DNA from: Muribaculaceae bacterium
Lineage (GTDB): Bacteria > Bacteroidota > Bacteroidia > Bacteroidales > Muribaculaceae
DNA: 56,976 bases
NCBI GenBank assembly: GCA_017629835.1
Contig: JAGBWK010000054.1
Location: 1 to 56,976 of the forward strand
Reading direction: 5' to 3'
The notes under the pieces: generated by a model
The model's input: only the letters and a program-made list of their open reading frames with translations
What the model was told of the DNA's origin: nothing
Databases searched by the model: none
Program-made: the position numbers and the translations under genes
Shown: positions 1 to 9,289 of the stretch, in pieces
Layout: each line of letters opens with the position of its first letter
Numbering within the stretch: position 1 is the stretch's first letter

Positions 1-494
1 CCGAATTCTTTGGATACTCCGAAGGAATAGCTCCCGAAGCCACTGAAGAAGCTACTGAAGCCACCGAAGCGGTAACTCCCGACGTGGAAACAACTACTGA
101 AACAGAATCTGCACCTGAGACAGAATCAGATGCCACTGAAGCGGAGGCCGAGCATGTTATCGCCCCAACCGACTCAGTAGCAACGCCTATCCCCTCCGTT
201 GAAACGCCCACCGCCCCCGCAGAAACCGAAGCCCCTGCGGCAACCACAACAGAAGCCCCTGCGGCAACTGAAACTCCAGCGGCAACTGCGCCTGCACCTG
301 CTGAGCCTGTTGCAACACCTGCGAAGCCTGAAACTCAGCCCAAGCAGCCAGCTCCAACAAATCCAGCAGCAGCGAAGCCGTCAACAGCTAAACCAAATCA
401 AACAAAACCAGCACCACAAAAGCCAGCAAAACCAGCTCTACCTGAATATCCCACTGGCTCGGAAGGTGACGACCCACTATTAGACAATCCTTAA
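1..494 (+). CDS. 3' end of an unidentified gene with a Thr/Ala/Pro/Lys-rich low-complexity tail
   Basis: The reading frame is open from the window edge (first complete codon at base 3) to a TAA at 492-494, so only the C-terminal 163 residues or so are visible. There is no recognisable domain. The first half is acidic and rich in Thr, Glu and Ala (repeats such as EATEEATEAT and TTTEAPAATETPAAT). The second half turns Lys/Pro/Gln-rich and the protein ends in an acidic GSEGDDPLLDNP. An in-frame GTG at 84 is probably not the true start, because the same composition continues upstream of it. The stop lies 20 bp before porX, so the two may be cotranscribed. The tail looks like a disordered linker or cell-envelope spacer; its function cannot be assigned from this piece. 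Confidence 0.75.
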   Translation, partial: EFFGYSEGIAPEATEEATEATEAVTPDVETTTETESAPETESDATEAEAEHVIAPTDSVATPIPSVETPTAPAETEAPAATTTEAPAATETPAATAPAPAEPVATPAKPETQPKQPAPTNPAAAKPSTAKPNQTKPAPQKPAKPALPEYPTGSEGDDPLLDNP

Positions 495-514
495 GCCAAC
501 AAAATCAAAGAATT

Positions 515-2062
515 ATGGCTAACTACAAGATACTTTGGGCCGACGACGAAATCGATCTTCTCAAGCCCCACGTAATGTTTCTCCAGAACAAAGGTTACGA
601 CCTTATCACGGTCAACAACGGACGCGACGCACTCGACCTCGTTGGCCGCGAATCCTTCGACTTGATAATCCTCGACGAAAATATGCCTGGCTTGACTGGA
701 CTGGAAACCCTCCAGCGAATCAAGCAGATTTCACCCACTATCCCGGTGATTATGATTACCAAGAGCGAGGAGGAAAACATTATGGACCAAGCTGTTGGCA
801 ACAACATTGCCGACTACCTCATAAAGCCGGTCAATCCCAACCAAATACTGCTTTCCATAAAGAAAAACCTACATAGCGACCGCCTCGTTTCCGAACAGGC
901 CACCAACGACTATCGCCAGGAATTTGCCGCAATATCACAACTCATCGACCAGGCCGCCACTCTCGACGATTGGAAAAATCTGTATGAAAAGATTGTGTTC
1001 TGGGAAATGAAATTGGCTAAGGCCGACACCGATATGGACTCAATGCTCGAAATGCAAAAGGTGGAAGCTAACAGCTCTTTCTACAAGTTTGTAAAACGCA
1101 ACTACGAAGATTGGGTCAACGATGAGCCTGAAGACCGCCCACTGATGTCGGATATGATTCTCCGTCGCAAGCTATTCCCGATGCTCGACGCTGGCGAAAA
1201 AGTGTTTTTCATTCTAATCGACAACTTCCGCCTCGACCAATGGCAAATCGTCAAGCCGCTGCTTGCCGACATATTCAACTTTGAGGAGGACCTCTACACC
1301 TCGATATTGCCCACAGCCACTCAGTATGCCCGCAATGCCATTTTCTCAGGCTTGATGCCTATTCAGATTGCGAAGTTATTCCCCGAACTTTGGGTCGACG
1401 AGGATGAAGATGAGGGCAAAAACCTCAACGAGGCGCCACTTATCGAAACTCACCTCAACCGCTTCCGCCGTCAACACCGATTCTCATACAATAAACTCAA
1501 CGATTCGGTTGCCTGCGAAAAACTTATTCGCGACTTTGCCAACCTCGAAGTCAACGATTTCAACGTGGTGGTTATCAACTTCATCGATATGCTGTCGCAC
1601 GCTCGTACCGAGTCGAAAATGATTCGCGAACTCGCTGCCAACAATGCCGCCTATCGTTCGATTACCGAATCGTGGTTCCGCCACTCCAACATCCTCGACT
1701 TATTCAAGATGATTGCCTCAAAAGGTTACAAAATCATCCTCACGACCGACCACGGCACTATCCGCGTCAACAACCCTCTGAAAGTGATTGGCGACAAGAA
1801 CACCAACACCAACCTCCGCTACAAAGTGGGCAAAAGCCTCGACTACAACCCCAAACAGGTGTATGAAATCAAGCGCCCCGACCGCTACGGCTTACCCTCG
1901 CCCAACGTTTCATCCACTTACATTTTTGCGGGTCGCCAAGACTTCTTCGCCTACCCCAACAACTACAACTATTACGTGCAATACTACACCGACACGTTCC
2001 AGCATGGCGGCATATCGCTCGAAGAGATGCTCATACCGCTGATTACTCTCAACCCCAAGTGA
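515..2062 (+). CDS. porX: PorX-type response regulator with PglZ (alkaline-phosphatase superfamily) domain
   Basis: The 515-residue protein begins with a CheY-like receiver domain (about 1-120): acidic pocket D10/D11, phosphoacceptor D54 in ILDENMPG, and the conserved Lys in MITKSEEE. A helical linker follows, then a PglZ domain with the metal/active-site signatures IDNFRLDQW, LPTATQYARN, LTTDHGT and QHGG. This architecture is that of PorX, which in Porphyromonas gingivalis works with PorY and SigP to control T9SS genes. The PglZ domain of PorX has been described as a zinc-dependent phosphodiesterase. No sensor kinase lies nearby. PorX is also conserved in some Bacteroidota without a classical T9SS, so its presence alone does not prove one. 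Length and motifs fit the family. Confidence 0.93.
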   Translation: MANYKILWADDEIDLLKPHVMFLQNKGYDLITVNNGRDALDLVGRESFDLIILDENMPGLTGLETLQRIKQISPTIPVIMITKSEEENIMDQAVGNNIADYLIKPVNPNQILLSIKKNLHSDRLVSEQATNDYRQEFAAISQLIDQAATLDDWKNLYEKIVFWEMKLAKADTDMDSMLEMQKVEANSSFYKFVKRNYEDWVNDEPEDRPLMSDMILRRKLFPMLDAGEKVFFILIDNFRLDQWQIVKPLLADIFNFEEDLYTSILPTATQYARNAIFSGLMPIQIAKLFPELWVDEDEDEGKNLNEAPLIETHLNRFRRQHRFSYNKLNDSVACEKLIRDFANLEVNDFNVVVINFIDMLSHARTESKMIRELAANNAAYRSITESWFRHSNILDLFKMIASKGYKIILTTDHGTIRVNNPLKVIGDKNTNTNLRYKVGKSLDYNPKQVYEIKRPDRYGLPSPNVSSTYIFAGRQDFFAYPNNYNYYVQYYTDTFQHGGISLEEMLIPLITLNPK

Positions 2063-2077
2063 TTAGTTATACAAAGA

Positions 2078-2118
2078 AAATGGCGCAACCCTCTAATTGA
2101 GAATGCGCCATTTCTTAT
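2078..2118. terminator. Bidirectional terminator between porX and the pectate lyase gene
   Basis: A 10-bp perfect inverted repeat (AAATGGCGCA at 2078-2087, TGCGCCATTT at 2104-2113) encloses a 16-nt loop. It is flanked by an A-run on the left and a T-rich stretch on the right. It lies between two convergent genes and could serve both. Confidence 0.75.
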
Positions 2119-2133
2119 ATCGTTTCCGATTGA

Positions 2134-3867
2134 TTATCGCACCACCTTGTCGGTCAGCACACGTCCGTCGGCAAACACTGTGCGACGTATGTTAACACCC
2201 TTGACTGGTGCATCAAGACGTCGACCGTCGAGGCTGTAATATTCAAATCCTACGACCTCAGCCGAGGGATTGCGTACAATCACGTCGGAATGGCTTGTAT
2301 AGCTTGGGAAATATTCGTCGACGCCGTCAACTGCGCCCTCATTTTGAGCCTTAACCAAGTCCTCAACCAACGAGTTGATATACACCTCAATATTAGTGTA
2401 ATATCCCTTGCTATCGATTGTATATTTCGATGCGTCCGACGACGAATTTGGATTCAAACCATTGGCACTCTCCCATTCGTTGGGAATACCGTCGCCGTCA
2501 GTATCAAAGTTTGCAGGACGGCTCTCTGAGCCCACAACATATTCTCCTTGGTCGGCGACAACATCTATCTGACCTTCAACTTGAGTGACACTTCCGATAT
2601 AAGTAGCTGTGCCAGTCAAAGCCTCCTCTTCGTAGCGAGCATCCACCATATCCTTAGCCAACGATGCGCCTGCATACTCAACCACGCGAGCAAAGGCAGC
2701 TTCAGCATTATGTGTTGTCACCTTACCTGAGGCGATAGGAGCATCTATACGAACACTGACATACTTTCCGCCGTCATAGTCGATAGCCTCTTTGGCACCG
2801 TAATGACCGTAAGGGTCAGCCATATATTTCAATCCATTGATGTCGGTCAAGCCCTTATCGTAAGCAACCCCTTTCCAGTCGTAATTCTCCTGTTCGCCCT
2901 CTGGCGCTGCATACATATAATTGCCATTGATATAATAGCGTGAGCAGTAGCCGTCGAGCTCCGTTGTAGTCGAATTGCCTGAGGAGTTCACCGACACTTG
3001 AGTCAGTCGCGTAGTTTTGCTTGCGCTTGTGCCCGGCCCAGCCTTGTAGTAATTATTTACCATATTTATATAACCGCCGCCAGGACCACCATAGCAGCCA
3101 CCTGAACCCCAGTTGTAAACCACGCAGTTGCGGAAATCCACACGCTCGGCTTGCACAGTGTTGGGATAAGTCGACTTGTCATAACCGTCCCACTCATAGC
3201 GAGCGCCATTGAAACGTGGAGCACGATTGTTGACGTGGACTATCATATTGTGGTGGAACGAAGCATTCTTGCCACCCCAAATGCCACCATAACCGTGAGC
3301 ACCCTTGTCGTGACCAGCATTGTTGAGCGCCTCTCCTACTGTGCACCACTGCATAGTGAATTCGCGATTGTCGTAAAACGAAGCTACCTCATCGATGCTC
3401 CAACTGAACGAACAGTGGTCTAAGATGACATTCTTAAAATGGCGAGCCCATACAGCATCTGCGCCGTCGTTCACGTCACGCTCCTCACCGCGACGAACAC
3501 GTATGAAGCGCATTATAATATTATCCCCATTGGGACGAACAGTGTGATATCGCAAAGTAATACCCTCGCCCGGAGCAGTTTGCCCAGCGATTGTAGTGTT
3601 TGCACCAATCACAATGGTCGACTCAAGAGCAATTTCGCCTGCCACATCAAAAACCACGATTTTCTTATTCGTGCCCTTAACAGCTTCGCGGAACGACCCC
3701 TTGCCACTATCATTCAGGTTAGTCACGTGGCGAACCTCGCCACCACGACCACCTGTTGTATATCGGCCAAAACCCTCAGCTCCGGGGAAAGCCGGCGCCT
3801 GAGCAAACGCCAAGCCACAGCCAACCGCAGCTAACAATATTATCGATGCAATCTTTCTCATAATCAT
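2134..3867 (-). CDS. Secreted pectate lyase (PL1-like) with C-terminal sorting tail
   Basis: The protein has 577 residues with a signal peptide (about 1-22, ending LAFAQ). The mature part opens with FPGAEGFGRYTTGGRGGE and continues as a parallel beta-helix typical of polysaccharide lyase family 1, with motifs such as DGADAVW, ILDHCSFSW, GGIWGG and NRAPRFNG. Near residues 455-475 is a calcium-type DTDGDGIPNEWE motif common in extracellular Bacteroidota enzymes. The last ~35 residues (YSLDGRRLDAPVKG...) resemble a T9SS type A sorting domain. The expected role is eliminative cleavage of polygalacturonate outside the cell. It is monocistronic, with no SusC/D neighbours. Translation could start at 3867 or at the second ATG (3861); the signal peptide is intact either way. 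Confidence 0.9.
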   Translation of the reverse strand: MIMRKIASIILLAAVGCGLAFAQAPAFPGAEGFGRYTTGGRGGEVRHVTNLNDSGKGSFREAVKGTNKKIVVFDVAGEIALESTIVIGANTTIAGQTAPGEGITLRYHTVRPNGDNIIMRFIRVRRGEERDVNDGADAVWARHFKNVILDHCSFSWSIDEVASFYDNREFTMQWCTVGEALNNAGHDKGAHGYGGIWGGKNASFHHNMIVHVNNRAPRFNGARYEWDGYDKSTYPNTVQAERVDFRNCVVYNWGSGGCYGGPGGGYINMVNNYYKAGPGTSASKTTRLTQVSVNSSGNSTTTELDGYCSRYYINGNYMYAAPEGEQENYDWKGVAYDKGLTDINGLKYMADPYGHYGAKEAIDYDGGKYVSVRIDAPIASGKVTTHNAEAAFARVVEYAGASLAKDMVDARYEEEALTGTATYIGSVTQVEGQIDVVADQGEYVVGSESRPANFDTDGDGIPNEWESANGLNPNSSSDASKYTIDSKGYYTNIEVYINSLVEDLVKAQNEGAVDGVDEYFPSYTSHSDVIVRNPSAEVVGFEYYSLDGRRLDAPVKGVNIRRTVFADGRVLTDKVVR

Positions 3868-3909
3868 AACACTAACTCATTTTGCTATTAATGATTGTTT
3901 TATCATCCA

Positions 3910-3917
3910 CAAATTTA
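3910..3917 (-). promoter_or_regulatory. Candidate -7 element (TAAATTTG) for the pectate lyase gene
   Basis: Read on the minus strand, 3917-3910 is TAAATTTG, an exact match to the Bacteroidota -7 consensus, about 43 nt before the start codon. No convincing -33 TTTG lies at the usual spacing, so support is partial. Confidence 0.45.
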
Positions 3918-3995
3918 AGCCCACCGCCCCAACTCGTAGGGTAAAAATTTGCCGTTTTTAGTATTCCCATTTGTTTGGGGATTGCGATGCGGTTG

Positions 3996-4046
3996 GAAAA
4001 AGCAATAGCGCTATTGAATTGCATATATGCTCTACAATAGCGCTAT
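3996..4046 (-). terminator. Rho-independent terminator closing the dcw cluster after ftsZ
   Basis: Two copies of the self-complementary ATAGCGCTAT (4005-4014 and 4037-4046) form a 12-bp stem with 4015-4016/4035-4036. The enclosed loop holds another palindrome, GCATATATGC (4021-4030). In the ftsZ direction the stem is followed by TGCTTTTTCC, a U-run. It lies 25 bp past the ftsZ stop. Confidence 0.8.
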
Positions 4047-4070
4047 CTTTATTTTATCTTTTACTTCAAC

Positions 4071-5411
4071 TTAGATGAAGTTGATTTTGGTGCCGCCGGG
4101 GGCGTCGTCGAGCGGGTTGGGCTCTTCGGGGGCAATGAATGCATGCTCCGATGCTTTGCGAAGCTCGGCTGCGACTCTGACTTGACGTTTCGAAGTAGGC
4201 GTCTTCTCAAATTCTTCGATTATTGAGTCGTCGTTGATTTGATCGGGCGTCAGAATTATGTATTTCTTGGCTTCGTTTGATTTTGTTATATCTTCAACTT
4301 TTCCTTCGCCATACACTTCGTGAATCTTGTCGCGAGCATCGATGCTAACCGACTGACCACCAACTACTGTGGGGGTTGGGAAAAGCGGTTCGGTTGCTTT
4401 TTTGGAATCTCTCGCTATATCTTTAGTACCGATTGAGAATCCAGCTGCAAGGAGAGTGATTTTCACTTTGTCGCCAAGGCTCTTGTCGGGGGCAAGACCC
4501 CAAATCACGTCAACCTCATGGTCGATACTTGTGATGAACGAGGTGAGTTCATTCGCTTCTTGCATAAGGAATGGATTTTCAGCATCGGGGTTATAGTAGA
4601 TGTTGAAGAGAATGCGTTTTGAGCCTATCACGTCGCGGTCCTTGAGTAGCGGTGAATTCAATGCGTCTTGAATAGCCTTAGTCACACGATTTTCGCCTTC
4701 GCCATAACCAATCGAGATGATTGCGCTACCACCATTGCGTAGTGTTGTGTCGACATCCTCAAAGTCGATATTGATTGTGGCATTGTCGTCGGTGATAAGT
4801 TCTGAGATGCCTTGAGCAGCAATAGTCAAAGTGTCATCAGCCTTACTAAATGCGTTTTCGAAGTGAAGGTCGGGGTAAATCTCGGTCAGACGTTCATTGT
4901 TAATCACCAACAGTGCGTCGGTATATTTACCCATTTCTTCAGCCCCTTTGAGAGCCTTAAGAATCTTCTTTTGCCCTTCGAAAATAAATGGTATGGTCAC
5001 AATGCCAACGGTCAGCAATCCTCGTTCGCGAGCCTCACGAGCTACCACAGGTGCAGCACCAGTACCAGTGCCACCACCCATACCTGCGGTAATGAATACC
5101 ATACGTGTTGCATCATCGAATAGTGCATCAATATCTTCAATCGATTCTTCGGCTAATTCGCGTCCCTTTTCAGGTTTATTACCTGCGCCATGCCCTAATG
5201 TTCCTAAAACCACTTTATCAGGAACAGGCGATTTCAGCAATGATTGACGGTCGGTATTGCAGACAACGAACGAAACGTTTCTGACATTTTGCGCATACAT
5301 ATGGCTCACGGCATTGCAGCCACCACCACCTACACCAATCACTTTGATAATGGGTATTTCTTTCTCTGTAGTTGTGAAACCCTGTGGGGTTGAGATATCA
5401 TCTATAGTCAT
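4071..5411 (-). CDS. ftsZ: Cell division GTPase FtsZ
   Basis: The 446-residue tubulin homologue polymerises at midcell and scaffolds the divisome. Visible hallmarks are the N-terminal GVGGGGCNAV loop, the GTP-binding tubulin signature GMGGGTGTG (about residues 107-115) and the T7-loop NIDFEDVDTTL (about 212-222). A variable linker (about 335-420) follows the GTPase core. The protein ends LDDAPGGTKINFI, which does not match the usual C-terminal DxPxFLR-type peptide that binds FtsA. It is the last gene of the dcw run, 22 bp after ftsA, with a strong terminator downstream. Confidence 0.97.
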   Translation of the reverse strand: MTIDDISTPQGFTTTEKEIPIIKVIGVGGGGCNAVSHMYAQNVRNVSFVVCNTDRQSLLKSPVPDKVVLGTLGHGAGNKPEKGRELAEESIEDIDALFDDATRMVFITAGMGGGTGTGAAPVVAREARERGLLTVGIVTIPFIFEGQKKILKALKGAEEMGKYTDALLVINNERLTEIYPDLHFENAFSKADDTLTIAAQGISELITDDNATINIDFEDVDTTLRNGGSAIISIGYGEGENRVTKAIQDALNSPLLKDRDVIGSKRILFNIYYNPDAENPFLMQEANELTSFITSIDHEVDVIWGLAPDKSLGDKVKITLLAAGFSIGTKDIARDSKKATEPLFPTPTVVGGQSVSIDARDKIHEVYGEGKVEDITKSNEAKKYIILTPDQINDDSIIEEFEKTPTSKRQVRVAAELRKASEHAFIAPEEPNPLDDAPGGTKINFI

Positions 5412-5433
5412 ACCTTGAGGCTATTTTATTCAG

Positions 5434-6873
5434 TTAGTCTTTCTTTTCTTCATCATCGAATTTATCTTCGAGATTGTCAACGAGGATTTTTTCAAGTCCT
5501 TTGCGTATCTTTTCAATATGGGTTATTATTTTGCGGCCTGCGCCCTCTTTTCTGACCTTGTCGCCATTGCCGCCGTTGCCGCTATTGCCATTATTTGTAG
5601 TTTGTGGCTTATTGACTTTTTCATTTTCCTCTATTTCGTCATCTGTATAAAGGGTGCCAATTCGACTCACACCTTCATCTGAACCTTCAGTTGAAGGCTC
5701 ATTAGGGGTGTAATCAACATACTCCTCTATTGGGCTTAATGAATCTATTGCTGCATCATCTTTCATTGCCCACAAGAGCAGCGAAATCACGTCGACAGCC
5801 TCGCCAGCTGTGATTGAAGCGTCGGAAAGGCGCACATTGCCTCTGATTGTACCGACACTGACACGCATTTTTTGCTCTGCAAACAGTTCGCTCAAACCTT
5901 TGAGACGAGCACCGCCACCCACGAGGAACAATCCTGAAGGGAGGTCTGACGGCTTGAAGTTGGCAAATTCAATCTGCGCCATTACGTTGGCAACGATTTC
6001 GGATGCACGCGATTGGATATAGTTGGCAATCTCTGGGCGTTCAAGCACGTGAGGATTGGTATATTGTGGCGTTTCGTCCGAAACGTTGACTACGCCAACT
6101 GAGCGTTTGATAGTTTCGGCCTGCTCTTCGATGAAATTGAGCGACACCAAGTCGCGAGTAATATTGCGTGAGCCCATAGGCAGAGTTACCATCGACTGCA
6201 ATGCGCTCTCGCGATAGATTGCTACAGTTGTGGTTTCAGCACCAAAATCAACCAGAGCACAGCCCAATTGCTTATCCTCTGGCGAAAGTACGGCATCGGC
6301 TTGAGCGAGCATAGTCACAACATAATCGCTTACCACGAAGCCGAGACGCTCGACTACTGCGCGGTTGATGTTGCTCTTGATGCCAACATTGCCGTCAACA
6401 ACGCTGAACACACCTTTGATTGACTTACCAACGCGACCTACAGGCTTAATTGTCAATTCATTATCCACATAGTAGCTTACGGGCACAATCTGGTAGATAT
6501 CTTTCTCCGACTGACGCTCCATTTTGATTCGCTCTTTGAGTTCTTCAACTATCTGAGCGCCGATAGCGTCCTCACCAGCAAAGGTGATTGTCGATTCAGC
6601 TTTCTCTACTCCTATTGAGCGGCCGCTGAGACCTACATATACTCGCTCAATGTAGCGACCAGCGATAGCTTTGGAGTTTTCCAACTTACGACAAATTTCG
6701 TCGATAACGTTGGCTACTTCCTCCACGTTGCGCACTTGTCCATAACGAACGCTGTCCTGCACTTGCTCTTCCTGCACTGCTATCACATTGAGCACGCCTG
6801 TCTCATCATATCGGCCGAGCGCTCCACGAATTTTGGAGCTACCGATTTCAATTGCTACTATATATTTTTCCAT
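5434..6873 (-). CDS. ftsA: Cell division protein FtsA, actin-like membrane tether for FtsZ
   Basis: The 479-residue actin-fold ATPase shows VAIEIGSSKIRG (phosphate 1), CALVDFGAETTTVAIY (phosphate 2) and FLVGGGARLKGL (adenosine motif). These match FtsA, which anchors FtsZ filaments to the membrane. After the core comes a Gly/Asn-rich linker, then a basic amphipathic segment (GRKIITHIEKIRKGLEKIL) and an acidic end. The basic segment is the likely membrane-targeting helix, although it is not at the extreme C-terminus. It sits between ftsQ (24 bp upstream) and ftsZ (22 bp downstream), the conserved order. Confidence 0.96.
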   Translation of the reverse strand: MEKYIVAIEIGSSKIRGALGRYDETGVLNVIAVQEEQVQDSVRYGQVRNVEEVANVIDEICRKLENSKAIAGRYIERVYVGLSGRSIGVEKAESTITFAGEDAIGAQIVEELKERIKMERQSEKDIYQIVPVSYYVDNELTIKPVGRVGKSIKGVFSVVDGNVGIKSNINRAVVERLGFVVSDYVVTMLAQADAVLSPEDKQLGCALVDFGAETTTVAIYRESALQSMVTLPMGSRNITRDLVSLNFIEEQAETIKRSVGVVNVSDETPQYTNPHVLERPEIANYIQSRASEIVANVMAQIEFANFKPSDLPSGLFLVGGGARLKGLSELFAEQKMRVSVGTIRGNVRLSDASITAGEAVDVISLLLWAMKDDAAIDSLSPIEEYVDYTPNEPSTEGSDEGVSRIGTLYTDDEIEENEKVNKPQTTNNGNSGNGGNGDKVRKEGAGRKIITHIEKIRKGLEKILVDNLEDKFDDEEKKD

Positions 6874-6897
6874 TTCAGGTGTATTTATTTTCTAATT

Positions 6898-7749
6898 TTA
6901 ACTGATTTTTGGCTTGTTTTCGCCTACTGTCACTGTTTCTGCGCCCATTGACTCTTCGTCGGGGTTTTCGATAAAGTCTTCATTGCGATACTCATTGACA
7001 GGTCGATTGCGTCCGTCGGGAGTGGTTTTTCCTACAATCTGATTGCGGAATTTCACCGTGATTGTATCGTAATAGTTCCACCCTTTCACGGGCATTACCT
7101 TTCGATAAAACTTAAATAGTCGGTCGAATTTGTCGTCAATCATACTGACGTCGCCGAAATTCACCACATGATTTGAAATCGACGGAATGAGTATAATATC
7201 GTTTGAGCTATCGAGCTTTATTGCTGAAACAAGCTGATTCCATTCAGGCTTCTCTGCGATACGCTCTATCAACGGCAGCACCTTGTCAGCCGTAGGCGCG
7301 CCACATTCTCTAACCACCACTGGCACATCAATCTGATAGTTGATGTCAGCCGTCAGATGCTTACCAGCGCGATTGATATAGTAAGAGCCCGACAGGTCGA
7401 ACACGCGTGCAACTGGCACCATTGGCACCACATTGATTGCTATGCGGTCGTTGGCAAGACGCACTACGTCGGCATGCTCAACGAAATCGAGCGAATTCAA
7501 TTTATCCTCAATCTGCTGCATAGGCATCTCTGAGGCTTTGACCTTTGTACCCTTGGCACGCAGCCCTTCGAGCTCTCGGTCGATGTCGTCGGCAGTCACA
7601 AATGGCGACATGGCATTTGAAGCCACTGATATATCCACACCATGACACATCTCCTCTGCTGCCATAAAGTTGGTTACTATGACAGCAAAGAACAGGTAGC
7701 CCATAAGCATAATGGACACTAAGCAGTAAACTATCCCTTTCTTTGTCAT
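6898..7749 (-). CDS. ftsQ: Cell division protein FtsQ
   Basis: The 283-residue protein has a short cytoplasmic N-terminus and one membrane segment (about 8-28, IVYCLVSIMLMGYLFFAVIVT). The rest is periplasmic, with a POTRA-like region (about 40-110) and a beta-rich FtsQ domain. Sequence conservation in FtsQ is low, so the call relies strongly on topology, length and the murC-ftsQ-ftsA order. FtsQ links early and late divisome components and binds FtsB/FtsL. The C-terminal tail after residue 245 is polar and probably disordered. Confidence 0.88.
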   Translation of the reverse strand: MTKKGIVYCLVSIMLMGYLFFAVIVTNFMAAEEMCHGVDISVASNAMSPFVTADDIDRELEGLRAKGTKVKASEMPMQQIEDKLNSLDFVEHADVVRLANDRIAINVVPMVPVARVFDLSGSYYINRAGKHLTADINYQIDVPVVVRECGAPTADKVLPLIERIAEKPEWNQLVSAIKLDSSNDIILIPSISNHVVNFGDVSMIDDKFDRLFKFYRKVMPVKGWNYYDTITVKFRNQIVGKTTPDGRNRPVNEYRNEDFIENPDEESMGAETVTVGENKPKIS

Positions 7750-7828
7750 TGCGTTATCTGTCGGTTTATATCTGTTCTACAGCGTTATTATTACGTTTGA
7801 AAATCTCTCTTGCACCAATTTGATTGGT

Positions 7829-9223
7829 TTATTTAACTTGCAATGCTTCAAGCATTTGAGGAATATAGGTATTAAGGTCGCCTGCACCTAAAAGCAAGAG
7901 TACCTCAAAGTTACTATTTTTTATCGTTTCAGCCAACATTTCTTTCCGAATCAGCTTCTTTTCAGCCGTTTTAACGTGGCGAAGTATCAGATCCGAATCT
8001 ACTCCCTCGATTGGCTCCTCGCGTGCGGGGTAAAGGTCGGCAAGCATCACACTATCGGCAAGCGACAGCGCTTCGGCAAATTCCTTATAGAAGTCGCGTG
8101 TACGGGTGTACAAATGCGGCTGAAATATGGCAGTCAGTTTTCGGTCGGAGTATAGTGCTTTGACCGAACTGATTGAAGCCTTCAGTTCATCGGGATGATG
8201 CGCATAGTCGTCGATGATTACACGTCCATCGGGGCCCGGCTCTTTCAGTACGAACTCGAAGCGGCGCTTAGCTCCCATATATGAGGCTACGGCTGAACGC
8301 ATTGCATCAATTTCATCATCGCCTGCCATAAGGCACGCCGCCATTGATGCTATAGCATTTTCGATATTGACCTCAACTGGCACTCCCAATTCGATGTCGG
8401 CTATACGCAGAGGCTCGCCGACAAGGTTGAGCGGTGTGACCATATCGAACACGATAGTGCCATTGCCGCGGCGAATATTTTCGGCATGGAAATCGCCGCA
8501 ATCTCGACTGTAAGTGTAAATTTTCACACCAGCAGGTGGGTTGGGGCGCAATTTCAGCCCTTCGTGCACTATCAGCACTCCGTCGTTGCTTATCAGTTCG
8601 GTAAAATGGCGGAAGCTTTCGAGATATGCTTCCTCAGTGCCGTAAATGTCGAGATGATCGGGGTCGGTAGCGGTAATGACTGCTATATATGGGCTCAAAT
8701 GATGAAACGAACGGTCGAATTCGTCAGCCTCAATAACGCTAAATTGCGAGTGGCTATCGAGCAAGAAATTGCTATTGTAATTTCTGAGCACACCACCAAG
8801 GAAAGCGTTGCATCCAAGCGATGAATTATGGAGGATATGGGCTGCAATCGACGAGGTGGTAGTTTTTCCATGCGTACCGGCAAAGCAGAGCGAACGCGAA
8901 TTGCGAGTAACCAAACCGAGAACGGCCGCACGCTTCACTACCTCAAACCCGTTGGCACGAAACCACGCCAATTGGGGCATCGTGTCGGGCACTGCCGGAG
9001 TATAAACCACCAACGTAGTGGCTGGATTGCGATATTCCTCTGGTATCGTTTCGACCGATTCATCAAAAGTTATCGCAACGCCCTCTCGGATAAGGTCGGT
9101 AGTAAGTTCCGAAGGAGTGCGGTCATAACCAGCCACTTTCCACCCTTTTGAGAGGAAATAGCGCTCAAGAGCTGCCATGCCAATGCCGCCGGCTCCTACG
9201 AAATATATATTTGTTTTGTTCAT
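7829..9223 (-). CDS. murC: UDP-N-acetylmuramate--L-alanine ligase MurC
   Basis: The 464-residue Mur ligase adds L-Ala to UDP-MurNAc. It shows the N-terminal nucleotide-sugar Rossmann motif VGAGGIGMAAL (about 9-19), the ATP P-loop AGTHGKTTTSS (about 113-123), EADEFDRSF and the C-terminal DDYAHHPDE. GTHGKTT together with DYAHHP separates MurC from MurD/E/F. Length is normal. The gene follows murG in the cluster, 66 bp downstream of its stop. Confidence 0.97.
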   Translation of the reverse strand: MNKTNIYFVGAGGIGMAALERYFLSKGWKVAGYDRTPSELTTDLIREGVAITFDESVETIPEEYRNPATTLVVYTPAVPDTMPQLAWFRANGFEVVKRAAVLGLVTRNSRSLCFAGTHGKTTTSSIAAHILHNSSLGCNAFLGGVLRNYNSNFLLDSHSQFSVIEADEFDRSFHHLSPYIAVITATDPDHLDIYGTEEAYLESFRHFTELISNDGVLIVHEGLKLRPNPPAGVKIYTYSRDCGDFHAENIRRGNGTIVFDMVTPLNLVGEPLRIADIELGVPVEVNIENAIASMAACLMAGDDEIDAMRSAVASYMGAKRRFEFVLKEPGPDGRVIIDDYAHHPDELKASISSVKALYSDRKLTAIFQPHLYTRTRDFYKEFAEALSLADSVMLADLYPAREEPIEGVDSDLILRHVKTAEKKLIRKEMLAETIKNSNFEVLLLLGAGDLNTYIPQMLEALQVK

Positions 9224-9289
9224 ATCTGTTTTCTGCTTTTTAGCTACAATTGCTCGTCGCTGAATATCTTTACTTTGGTAGCTTACTTA

